Source: Arenicellales bacterium
GTDB taxonomy: Bacteria; Pseudomonadota; Gammaproteobacteria; BMS3Bbin11
NCBI GenBank assembly: GCA_029287965.1
Contig: JARFQC010000223.1
Location: 1-6,990, forward strand
Reading direction: 5' to 3'
Length of the DNA: 6,990 nt
Shown here: positions 1 to 6,372 of the stretch, in pieces
Numbering within the stretch: the first letter of the stretch is position 1
Layout of the letters: every line of letters starts with the position of its first letter
Made by a program: the position numbers and the translations under genes
Notes under the pieces: model-generated
Database searches by the model: none
What the model was told of the DNA's origin: nothing
The model's input: only the letters and a program-made list of their open reading frames with translations

Positions 1-526
1 CGGTTCCCACAGCGGAAACATCTCCTACCGTGTTGACGGCGACTTCATGATCACACCTACCGGAGCATGCGCCGACCTGCTGGACACACACGACCTGGTG
101 CACTGCACGATGGACGATGCGGATGTCGAACAAGCATCGCAGGATCAGCACGTTCACCGTGCTGTCTACCGGCACAATCCGGAAGCTCACGCCGTCATCC
201 ACTGCCATAACCCTTACACCATCGCCCTGACGCTGGACGGCGAGGACTTTCGCCCGATAGACCTGGAAGGCATGTTCTATTTCCCGGTTGTCCCGGTCGT
301 CTCCATCAGCTTCAAGGGCTACTTTGAACATTCACCGATACTCATTGCCACGGCACTGGCGGAATACCCTGTCGTGGTCGTGCGCGGCCACGGTGTGTAT
401 GCACAGGGCAACAATCTTGAACAGGCGTTCAAGTGGTGCAATGCGCTGGAACAATCTGCCAAAACGGCGTTCCTGGCACAGCAGGTGGGCACCTTCGCCG
501 AACACCACGACGTGAAAGGCGAATAA
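1..526 (+). CDS. Class II aldolase/adducin family protein (3' part, 5' end outside window)
   Basis: This is the C-terminal part of a class II (zinc-dependent) aldolase, the fold of L-fuculose-phosphate and related sugar-phosphate aldolases. The reading frame is open from base 2 with no start, so the gene begins upstream. It opens with a glycine-rich SGNIS phosphate-binding segment followed by the ITPTG motif, both typical of the family. The HCH pair (about bases 200-208) and the later GHG histidine (about bases 386-394) match the three zinc-binding histidines. The acidic residue equivalent to catalytic Glu73 of E. coli FucA appears to be Asp here (bases 143-145, by eye alignment). The substrate cannot be told: the family also includes epimerases, dehydratases and decarboxylases. 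It lies 22 bases upstream of recG on the same strand, so the two may be co-transcribed. The family call is firm; the reaction is not. Confidence 0.88.
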   Translation, partial: GSHSGNISYRVDGDFMITPTGACADLLDTHDLVHCTMDDADVEQASQDQHVHRAVYRHNPEAHAVIHCHNPYTIALTLDGEDFRPIDLEGMFYFPVVPVVSISFKGYFEHSPILIATALAEYPVVVVRGHGVYAQGNNLEQAFKWCNALEQSAKTAFLAQQVGTFAEHHDVKGE

Positions 527-548
527 CCGTCCGACGGGCTGTGCAGCG

Positions 549-2642
549 ATGGACGGCACGACTACCCTCGATCAAACCCCTGTCACGACACTGCGCGGCA
601 TCGGTTCACGCGTCGCGGAACGTTTTGAACGCCTCGGCATTACCACCGTCCAGGACTTGCTGTTTCACCTGCCCCTGCGTTACGAAGACCGCACCCGCCT
701 GGTCCCGCTCGGCGCGCTGCAGCCCGGCAGCGAGGTACTGATCCAGGCCCAGGTCGAACTGAGCGAAGTTCGCTTCGGCAAACGCCGCATGCTGCTTTCG
801 CGCATCGCTGATGGCACCGGATCGCTGACCCTGCGCTTCTTTCATTTTTCCGCTGCCCAGCAACAGGGCCTGGCCCGCGGGGTAACCGTACGCTGCTATG
901 GCGAGGTTAGACGTTCAGGACCCGGCCTGGAAATGATCCACCCGGAATACAGCATCATCAGCGACCCTGACAACGACCTCATTGAGCCCAGCCTGACACC
1001 GGTCTACCCGACAACGGACGGTCTGCACCAGCTGTCCCTGCGCAAGTTCTGCGCACTGGCCATCGACGTCATGACACAGCAGCCGAAACGCCTGCCCGAA
1101 CTCCTGCCAAAGGCTATGCGCAAGGCGCGCCACTTTCCGGACCTGATTCAGTCGATCCAGTACGTCCATCACCCGAGCCGCAACGCCGACACGGCCATGC
1201 TGCGGGAAGGTCAGGATCCTGCCCAGCGCCGCCTGGCTTTCGAGGAACTGCTGGCCCATCACCTGTCGCTGCGCCAGCTGCGCCGTACGACCGAGCATGA
1301 GTACACGCTGCAGATTCAGGATCCTGTTGGCCACACGCGCGACCTGCATGATGCGCTGCCGTTTCAACTTACCTCTGCACAGCAGCGCGTGGTCGACGAA
1401 ATTTTCCACGACCTCGGCCGGCAGGTAGCCATGCAGCGTTTGCTGCAGGGCGATGTAGGTTCAGGTAAAACCGTCATTGCGGCAATTGCCGCGCTCGCCG
1501 TGATGCGCGCCGGCTACCAGGTCGCACTGATGGCACCAACCGAACTGCTCGCGGAGCAGCACAGCAGGACATTGCTGCAATGGCTCGATCCGCTGGGGAT
1601 TCGCATCGCCCTGCTGACGGGCAAGACGCCGGCGGCGCAGCGTCGCCAGTTGCTGGCTGACATGGCCAGCGGCAGCCTGCAATGCATCGTCGGTACACAT
1701 GCCCTGTTCCAGGCCGACACCGAATTTGCCCACCTGGCCCTGATCATCGTCGATGAACAGCATCGCTTTGGTGTACACCAGCGGTTGGCCCTGCGGGAGA
1801 AAGGACGCTACGGCGATCACACGCCGCACCAGCTGATCATGACGGCAACACCGATTCCGCGCACACTGGCCATGACGGCCTACGCCGACCTGGATACGTC
1901 GGTAATCGACGAGCTGCCACCCGGACGCCAGCCGGTGGAAACGGCGGTCATACCGGATGACCGGCGCGATGAAATTATCGAACGCGTGCGGGTAGCCTGC
2001 CAGTCTGGCCGCCAGGTCTACTGGGTGTGCACCCTGATTGACGAATCGGAGTCGCTGCAGGCGCAAGCCGCCGAGGACACCGCTGGTCAGCTGGCTGAAA
2101 TCCTTGCGGAACTGTCGGTGGGCCTGATCCACGGCCGCATGAAACCAGCCGAAAAAGAGCAGGTCATGGATGCCTTCCGGGACAGGAAAACAGACATCCT
2201 GGTCGCTACGACAGTAATCGAGGTTGGCGTCGACGTACCCAATGCCAGCCTCATGATTATCGAGAATGCCGAACGCCTGGGCCTGGCGCAGCTGCATCAG
2301 CTGCGCGGACGGGTAGGGCGGGGCGACACCGCATCAGCCTGCGTGCTGATGTATCACGGCAACCTGTCGGAAAACGGCCGCACCCGCCTCGCCGCTATGC
2401 GTGAGACCCACGACGGCTTCGAGATTGCCCGCCGTGACCTGGAACTGCGTGGCCCGGGAGAATTGCTCGGTACCCGCCAGACCGGCCTGCTGCAGCTGAA
2501 GATCGCCGACCTGGCCAGGGATGCCGATCTGCTGGAAGACGTACCGGCCGCCGCCAGCAACATCGAGTCCAACCATCCCGAGCTGGTCGAACCGCTGGTC
2601 AGGCGCTGGGTGGGTGACCGGTTGAGTTATGGCGAGGTTTGA
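549..2642 (+). CDS. recG: ATP-dependent DNA helicase RecG
   Basis: RecG is a monomeric cytoplasmic superfamily 2 DNA translocase that regresses stalled replication forks and processes Holliday junctions, D-loops and R-loops. At 697 residues it is full length (E. coli RecG is 693). The N-terminal wedge/OB region spans about residues 1-260 and includes the RYEDRT element near residue 45. Helicase motifs are intact: Walker A GDVGSGKT (301-308), DEQH box (402-405), TATPIPR (432-438), TTVIEVGVDVPNA (554-566) and QLHQLRGRVGRG (581-592). These are followed by the RecG-specific region DLELRGPGELLGTRQTG (about 630-646), which couples ATP hydrolysis to translocation. The ATG start follows the aldolase stop by 22 bases with only a weak Shine-Dalgarno, and no other in-frame start is available in that gap. 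It converges on tpx 46 bases downstream, and I see no convincing terminator hairpin between them. Confidence 0.98.
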   Translation: MDGTTTLDQTPVTTLRGIGSRVAERFERLGITTVQDLLFHLPLRYEDRTRLVPLGALQPGSEVLIQAQVELSEVRFGKRRMLLSRIADGTGSLTLRFFHFSAAQQQGLARGVTVRCYGEVRRSGPGLEMIHPEYSIISDPDNDLIEPSLTPVYPTTDGLHQLSLRKFCALAIDVMTQQPKRLPELLPKAMRKARHFPDLIQSIQYVHHPSRNADTAMLREGQDPAQRRLAFEELLAHHLSLRQLRRTTEHEYTLQIQDPVGHTRDLHDALPFQLTSAQQRVVDEIFHDLGRQVAMQRLLQGDVGSGKTVIAAIAALAVMRAGYQVALMAPTELLAEQHSRTLLQWLDPLGIRIALLTGKTPAAQRRQLLADMASGSLQCIVGTHALFQADTEFAHLALIIVDEQHRFGVHQRLALREKGRYGDHTPHQLIMTATPIPRTLAMTAYADLDTSVIDELPPGRQPVETAVIPDDRRDEIIERVRVACQSGRQVYWVCTLIDESESLQAQAAEDTAGQLAEILAELSVGLIHGRMKPAEKEQVMDAFRDRKTDILVATTVIEVGVDVPNASLMIIENAERLGLAQLHQLRGRVGRGDTASACVLMYHGNLSENGRTRLAAMRETHDGFEIARRDLELRGPGELLGTRQTGLLQLKIADLARDADLLEDVPAAASNIESNHPELVEPLVRRWVGDRLSYGEV

Positions 2643-2688
2643 AGGAATTAATATCGCGGCCAGTGCGTAACATCTTTGTTGTTCTGAC

Positions 2689-3192
2689 CTACTCTTCGCG
2701 CAATGCCGCCAGTGCAGCATCGTAGTCCGGTTCGCCGGTGACTTCCTGCACCTGCTCCGTGTACACCACCTTGCCGTCTTCGTCTATGACGACAATGGAC
2801 CGTGCCGTGATGCCTTTCAGCGGGCCATCCTCGAACAGGACGCCGTAGTCCTTGGCGAACTTCTTGGAGCGCATCATGGACAGGTGAATAACGTTGGTCA
2901 GTTCTTCCGTATCACACAGGCGGGCCTGGGCGAAGGGCAGGTCGGCGGAAATGATCAGGATGGCGACATCCTCGCCGGCTATGTAGTCGTTGAACTTCCT
3001 TGTCGAGATCGCACACGTGGAGGTATCGAGGCTGTGGACGATGTTTAGCAGCACCCGGGTACCACGGAAATCACTCAGCATCGTGTCGGTCAGGTCGCCC
3101 CCCGTCAGGGAAAAATCGGGTGCTTCGGAGCCTACTGCGGGCAGTTCTCCATTAGTGTGAACTTCATTCCCCTCGAGCAGTACGGTTGCCAT
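2689..3192 (-). CDS. tpx: Thiol peroxidase (atypical 2-Cys peroxiredoxin, Tpx)
   Basis: Tpx reduces hydrogen peroxide and organic hydroperoxides using thioredoxin; in E. coli it is largely periplasm-associated or cytoplasmic with no classical signal peptide, and none is seen here. With the start chosen the protein has 167 residues (E. coli 168). The peroxidatic cysteine is Cys60 in SLDTSTCA and the resolving cysteine is Cys93 in QARLCDTEEL, preceded by the conserved ISADLPFAQ. The later motifs DGPLKG, ARSIVVIDEDGK and EPDYDAAL are also diagnostic. Two tandem ATG codons exist, at 3195 and 3192. The second is preferred because it lies 5 bases from the strong AAAAGGAGG site, against 2 for the first, and because the resulting MATVLLEGN aligns with the start of E. 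coli Tpx. Both cysteines are present, so the enzyme is expected to be active. It is divergent from the parA-like gene and convergent with recG. Confidence 0.96.
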   Translation of the reverse strand: MATVLLEGNEVHTNGELPAVGSEAPDFSLTGGDLTDTMLSDFRGTRVLLNIVHSLDTSTCAISTRKFNDYIAGEDVAILIISADLPFAQARLCDTEELTNVIHLSMMRSKKFAKDYGVLFEDGPLKGITARSIVVIDEDGKVVYTEQVQEVTGEPDYDAALAALREE

Positions 3193-3197
3193 CATTT

Positions 3198-3206
3198 CCT
3201 CCTTTT
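3198..3206 (-). promoter_or_regulatory. Strong ribosome binding site of tpx
   Basis: Read on the minus strand this is AAAAGGAGG, a near-perfect anti-Shine-Dalgarno match and the best in the window. It lies 5 bases from the ATG at 3192 and only 2 from the ATG at 3195, which favours the second start. It suggests high translation of the peroxidase. Confidence 0.85.
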
Positions 3207-3223
3207 ATCTGTTATTGCGACTC

Positions 3224-3229
3224 ATCATA
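3224..3229 (-). promoter_or_regulatory. Possible -10 box for tpx
   Basis: The minus strand reads TATGAT here, one mismatch from the sigma-70 consensus TATAAT, about 30 bases upstream of the tpx start. No good TTGACA-like element is found 16-18 bases further upstream; the best, CTGGAC, has only about a 14-base spacer. If real, it may need an activator or another sigma factor. No clear OxyR-type or other operator is recognised. Confidence 0.3.
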
Positions 3230-3305
3230 GCTGAATACCGCGTGTCCAGATACCGGCATTTCGGGGTTGTGGAACTGGATGGAAATTCGCGTTATTCTCG
3301 CCGGC

Positions 3306-3938
3306 ATGAAATCCATACTGGTACTGAACGCAAAGGGCGGGTGCGGCAAAACCACCCTGTCGACCAACCTGGCCAGCTTCTATGCTACCAGCGGCCTCAA
3401 CACGGTGCTGGTGGATTTCGATCCGCAGCATTCCGCCACGGAATGGCTGAACTCCCGCAACCGCGACTACTACTACGAAATCAAAGGCATGTCGCCAGAA
3501 GACGGGCCACTGCGCTACGCCAGGGACGTCGAACGTGTGATCATGGACGCGCCTGCCCGTGTCGAAGGCAAGCAACTGACCGACCTGATCAAGCGTGCAG
3601 ACGTGATCCTGATTCCCGTGCTGCCGTCCCCGATCGACATGCGCGCCGCCTCACACTTCATCGGTGATCTGCAAAAAAGCGGCAAGCTCAAGTCCCACAA
3701 CAAGAAGGTCGCGGTGGTGGCAAACCGGGTGCGCGAAAAGACCCTGATTTACAAGGACCTGGACAAGTTTCTCAAGCACCTGAAAATTCCCTACGTGGCG
3801 ACGCTCCGCGATACGCAGAATTACATCCACGCCGCCGAACAGGGCCTGGGTATTTTCGATATGCCCTGGTACCAGGTCGAGCACGACCTGGAACAGTGGA
3901 AGCCCCTTACCCGCTGGATAGAACGGCAGCTGAAATAG
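3306..3938 (+). CDS. Orphan ParA/MinD-type ATPase
   Basis: This is a 210-residue deviant Walker A ATPase of the ParA/MinD family. These proteins dimerise on ATP, bind DNA or membrane, and position plasmids, chromosome regions or protein assemblies. The deviant Walker A is KGGCGKTT (residues 10-17) with the signature lysine Lys10. Walker A' is VDFDPQ (36-41), and Walker B is VIMDAPA (78-84), where many ParA proteins have DxPP. There is no N-terminal helix-turn-helix, so it is the short, non-autoregulating type. No ParB, parS-like repeat or cargo gene is visible nearby, so its target is unknown. The start was chosen because MKSILVLNAKGG matches the usual first strand of the family. Upstream in-frame ATG (3279) and TTG (3267) codons exist, but none of the three has a good Shine-Dalgarno. 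It is divergent from tpx. Confidence 0.9.
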   Translation: MKSILVLNAKGGCGKTTLSTNLASFYATSGLNTVLVDFDPQHSATEWLNSRNRDYYYEIKGMSPEDGPLRYARDVERVIMDAPARVEGKQLTDLIKRADVILIPVLPSPIDMRAASHFIGDLQKSGKLKSHNKKVAVVANRVREKTLIYKDLDKFLKHLKIPYVATLRDTQNYIHAAEQGLGIFDMPWYQVEHDLEQWKPLTRWIERQLK

Positions 3939-3945
3939 CACACGA

Positions 3946-3964
3946 CTGCTGAAATCGTCAGCAG
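3946..3964. terminator. Hairpin between convergent parA-like and cupin genes
   Basis: CTGCTGA (3946-3952) and TCAGCAG (3958-3964) form a perfect 7-bp stem with the 5-base loop AATCG. It sits between the two facing stop codons, where a bidirectional terminator would be expected. No T-run follows on either strand, so it may be a weak or Rho-assisted terminator, or an RNA 3'-end stabiliser. Confidence 0.45.
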
Positions 3965-3974
3965 CATTCCAGCC

Positions 3975-4352
3975 CTATCCGTTCTGATCCTCTATGTCCT
4001 GGTAGTTTTCCAGCAGGAAACGCGGCGAACAAATGGCCAGAAAAACCAGGTCGGCGTCGCCGGTATTGGCGATCCGCTGCCTGGCCATCGGGGGTATCAG
4101 TACGACATCCCCGGCTGCGACATTGCCGGGCGGCATATCGCCTACCTCTACACGCCCCTGTCCTTCCAGGATGACGTATCGCTCAGCTGTCTCACGGAGT
4201 CTGTGCCAGCGCGTCGTGACACCCGGCTCTAAACGTGCCTGCGCTATCGACAGCGTGGGATCGTCTTCGGAGTTGGACAACTCCGTGATATGGCAGCGCT
4301 CTGCCGTGTAGTACTCGTTCGCCGAGACTGACTTGCGGATGGCCTGCTTCAC
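3975..4352 (-). CDS. Small cupin-domain protein with GTG start
   Basis: This is a single-domain cupin (small beta-barrel) protein of 125 residues, probably cytoplasmic, function unknown. Motif 1 fits the spacing G44-x5-H50-x-L52-x4-E57-x6-G64, and motif 2 runs from G81 through IPP (86-88) and Q92 to N96. The second motif-1 histidine is replaced by Leu52 and the motif-2 histidine by Gln92, so only His50 and Glu57 of the four classical metal ligands remain. The start chosen is GTG at 4352, which overlaps the TGA of the upstream membrane protein gene (GTGA) and suggests translational coupling. No independent Shine-Dalgarno is seen. The frame stays open upstream to an ATG at 4490, which would give 171 residues, but that extra stretch is the out-of-frame reading of the membrane protein gene and does not resemble a cupin N-terminus. 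The last gene of the apparent operon. Confidence 0.85.
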   Translation of the reverse strand: MKQAIRKSVSANEYYTAERCHITELSNSEDDPTLSIAQARLEPGVTTRWHRLRETAERYVILEGQGRVEVGDMPPGNVAAGDVVLIPPMARQRIANTGDADLVFLAICSPRFLLENYQDIEDQNG

Positions 4353-4537
4353 GACCGCTGCGACCGTGTTGGCGTGCCCGACCGGCGACTGAAGAGCAGG
4401 GCAAACGGAATCGCAAGCGGCCCGAATACCGCACCCATAACGCCCCAGAAAATTCCCTTGCCACCCTGCCTGCGGGCGATGGTGTGACACGCAACGGCAC
4501 TAAAGATAAATAGCAGTATTAATAGAAAACTCACCAT
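4349..4537 (-). CDS. Small two-helix membrane protein
   Basis: This 62-residue hydrophobic protein has two predicted membrane helices, about residues 2-17 and 29-49. A basic loop with ARRQGGKG (21-28) joins them, and the tail is basic and serine/threonine-rich. The loop and second-helix pattern, RRQGGKG followed by WG, then FGPLAIPF, resembles a pattern seen in many short uncharacterised bacterial membrane proteins (from memory, not searched). I cannot assign a function. It starts 26 bases after the DUF21/CBS gene with a weak GAG-type Shine-Dalgarno; a GTG three bases downstream of the ATG is an alternative start. Its TGA overlaps the GTG of the cupin gene. The low GC of its first codons is explained by hydrophobic Leu/Ile/Phe codons. 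The competing 171-residue frame over the same bases has no membrane or domain character, so this frame is taken as the real one. Confidence 0.75.
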   Translation of the reverse strand: MVSFLLILLFIFSAVACHTIARRQGGKGIFWGVMGAVFGPLAIPFALLFSRRSGTPTRSQRS

Positions 4538-4563
4538 GCAGTCATCTCGACGTTAAAAGCAGA

Positions 4564-5853
4564 TCAATCCTTCTGTTGTGAATCACCAGGGTCGGCCGCT
4601 GCTTCTGTTTCATCTGCGGCTGCGTCGACATTCAGTTCCTCGATGTTGATGCCCAGCCCTCTGGCGCGCCGTTCCCACTGCTGACGGGCCAGTGTCTGCA
4701 TGTCGGCAACCTTGTCCATCTCATCGACTATTTCCATGCCGAGCAGGGTTTCGACCACATCCTCAAGGGACACAAGACCGCGTGTACCGCCATAGTTGTC
4801 GACGACCAGCGCGATGTGCTGACGTTCATCAAGCAACTTTTCCAGCAGCTGCGACAGCGGCAGTGCATCGCTGACAGCCATGATCTCGCGCTGCAGCGAT
4901 TTGACCGGCATATCGTGTTTGTCCTTCGCCTTGGCCAGCAACAGATCATCCTTGAGCACAAACCCGGTGATCCCGTCGAGGTCCTTGTCGTAGATAGGCA
5001 GACGTGAAAAAACATTGTGCGGATGCTCCATCAGCGCATCGCTGACAGTGATGTCCTGCTGCAGGGCAACGATGACCGTGCGGGGTGTCATGATGTCCTT
5101 GGCCGTAAGGGATTCGAAATGGAACAGGTTCTGGATGATGCGCGATTCCTGTTCCTTGATTTGTCCGCTCTGCTCACCCATGTCCGCCATGGCAATGAAT
5201 TCGTCGCGACTGAAAATATGCACTTCCTTGCCGTGTGCAATCAGCCTGGTCAACAGTTCGGAAACAAGAATCAATGGGTAGAGGATGATGGTCAGCGTGC
5301 GGACAAAATAGGCCGTCACACTGGTCAGGCTGCGCCAGTAAACTGCACCCAGGGTCTTGGGTATGATCTCGGACAGGAACAGGATGAGCAGTGTCATCAC
5401 GGCTGAAAATACACCGAACCAGGCGCTGCCGAACACGGCGGTCGCCTTGGCACCGGCGCCGATGGCACCGACAGTGTGGGCGATGGTGTTAAGGGTCAGT
5501 ATTGCAGCAAGAGAGCGATCCACGTTCTCTATCTTCAGCTTATGCAGCATCTCCGCTTGCCTGGGCCGCTTGTCACGCAGGCCGGCGATATAGGTCGGTG
5601 TGATACTCAGCAGCACGGCCTCGGCGACCGAACACAGGAAAGAAAACACCAGGGCGAGGAGGACATAGGCCAGCAGCAATATCGCGTCACTGTGGGTGTA
5701 TTGGCCAATGACTTCCTCCGTCCCGGCTGCGCCGGCACCGAAAGCATTCGTGGTGCCAAGTAGAACTACACCACCCAGCCCACTGTATATTCCTGCCTTC
5801 ATGGCGCGTACACGTAAAGACACTGGTACGTCTGGTTCAGTTTGTAGTCTCAC
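4564..5853 (-). CDS. DUF21/CBS-pair membrane protein (CNNM/CorC type) lacking the CorC domain
   Basis: The 429-residue inner-membrane protein belongs to the CNNM/CorC (HlyC/CorC) group, linked in characterised members to Mg2+ or other divalent cation export. The DUF21 region covers about residues 55-205. It has membrane segments near 57-82, 115-137, 146-170 and 178-202, and the conserved SEIIPKTLGA at 161-170. The acidic linker is followed by LTAKDIMTPRTV (249-260), then two CBS domains at about 250-310 and 318-378, which in this family bind adenine nucleotides. The C-terminal CorC_HlyC domain usual in bacterial members is absent: the chain ends in a hydrophilic Ala/Asp/Glu-rich tail. The start is GTG at 5853, supported by AAAAGGAC on the minus strand about 5 bases upstream. 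An ATG at 5802 begins a signal-peptide-like segment but has no Shine-Dalgarno. It overlaps the DUF2784 gene by 17 bases. Confidence 0.92.
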   Translation of the reverse strand: MRLQTEPDVPVSLRVRAMKAGIYSGLGGVVLLGTTNAFGAGAAGTEEVIGQYTHSDAILLLAYVLLALVFSFLCSVAEAVLLSITPTYIAGLRDKRPRQAEMLHKLKIENVDRSLAAILTLNTIAHTVGAIGAGAKATAVFGSAWFGVFSAVMTLLILFLSEIIPKTLGAVYWRSLTSVTAYFVRTLTIILYPLILVSELLTRLIAHGKEVHIFSRDEFIAMADMGEQSGQIKEQESRIIQNLFHFESLTAKDIMTPRTVIVALQQDITVSDALMEHPHNVFSRLPIYDKDLDGITGFVLKDDLLLAKAKDKHDMPVKSLQREIMAVSDALPLSQLLEKLLDERQHIALVVDNYGGTRGLVSLEDVVETLLGMEIVDEMDKVADMQTLARQQWERRARGLGINIEELNVDAAADETEAAADPGDSQQKD

Positions 5854-6229
5854 TGCTGTCCTTTTGTTGGCGTCGGTGAACGATCAAGACTCGTGCATAT
5901 AATGCAACATTGATCAGGATGACAAAACTGCCGATTAATGTCTGCATCCTTGCATCCAGGCTTGCCGGGTACAGAACGGGCAACAGGTAGTGTTCGACGA
6001 AGCCACCCTGGTAACCTGACTCGCCTGCTGCCTGCCGCAGGGAATTTTCCAGCGGGGTAAGCGGACAGATCCAGCCTCGAAACTCCAGCATTGCGGCCCA
6101 TATCACAGCAGGCAGGTGCAGCACTGCCAGCCAGTGGCGCCGCGTGACGAGCAGTGCGCCAGCAATGACAAATACAACGAAACCGAAATGCAGCAACAGG
6201 ACGAAATCGGCTGCGAGTTTATATGCCAT
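5837..6229 (-). CDS. DUF2784 family membrane protein
   Basis: The 130-residue integral membrane protein matches the uncharacterised DUF2784 family in length and motifs. Membrane segments are predicted at about residues 5-27, 35-50 and 96-115. The conserved signature lies between the second and third: WICPLTPLEN (53-62), then ESGYQGGFVEHYLLP (70-84) with invariant-looking Cys55, Glu61 and His80. The C-terminal tail is basic then polar. No biochemical role is established for the family as far as I know. The ATG is preceded by ACAGGAT, a modest Shine-Dalgarno very close to the start. It is the first gene of the apparent four-gene minus-strand operon and overlaps the next gene by 17 bases, which suggests coupled translation. 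A TATAAC on the minus strand at 6244-6249 could be a -10 box, but would leave a leader of only a few bases. Confidence 0.9.
   Translation of the reverse strand: MAYKLAADFVLLLHFGFVVFVIAGALLVTRRHWLAVLHLPAVIWAAMLEFRGWICPLTPLENSLRQAAGESGYQGGFVEHYLLPVLYPASLDARMQTLIGSFVILINVALYARVLIVHRRQQKDSSETTN
5858..5865 (-). promoter_or_regulatory. Ribosome binding site deciding the GTG start of the DUF21/CBS gene
   Basis: The minus strand reads AAAAGGAC, with the AAGGA core 5 bases before the GTG at 5853. It lies inside the end of the DUF2784 coding sequence. It supports the GTG over the downstream ATG at 5802, which has no such site. Confidence 0.6.
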
Positions 6230-6296
6230 TATCCTGTCGCGGCGTTATAGGAGAGCGACTGATCCGCATCACGTGTCTGTCTGCTGCACATAATCG

Positions 6297-6314
6297 AGGT
6301 GCCCTGGTGCACCT
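6297..6314. repeat. 6-bp inverted repeat in the DUF2784-VOC gap
   Basis: AGGTGC (6297-6302) and GCACCT (6309-6314) flank the 6-base spacer CCTGGT in the 143-base gap between the VOC stop and the DUF2784 start. No T-run follows on either strand. It could be a weak terminator for the VOC gene, an operator for the operon, or chance. Nothing else is recognised in this gap. Confidence 0.35.
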
Positions 6315-6372
6315 TAACGGCCTGCCATAAGCAGTGAGTGACGGATACTTGCGTCTTCGAACAACCATTTCT

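Noticed and set aside
915..1409. 164-codon minus-strand open frame inside recG
   Set aside because: Same reason: antisense shadow of conserved recG codons, with Gln/Arg/Val-rich composition and no motifs.
1461..2297. Long open frame (278 codons) on the minus strand inside recG
   Set aside because: It lies entirely opposite an unmistakable recG, has no recognisable domain, and GC-rich genes commonly produce such antisense frames.
2643..2688. Searched for a terminator between recG and tpx
   Set aside because: No hairpin with a meaningful stem or a T-run was found in these 46 bases.
3267..3298. Possible sigma-70 promoter (TTGTGG and TATTCT) for the ParA-like gene
   Set aside because: The spacer would be 20 bases and both elements are imperfect; the -10 is almost on the start codon.
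3215..3667. 150-codon plus-strand frame overlapping the start of the ParA-like gene
   Set aside because: The overlapping frame encodes intact ParA motifs; this one is Arg-rich with no domain.
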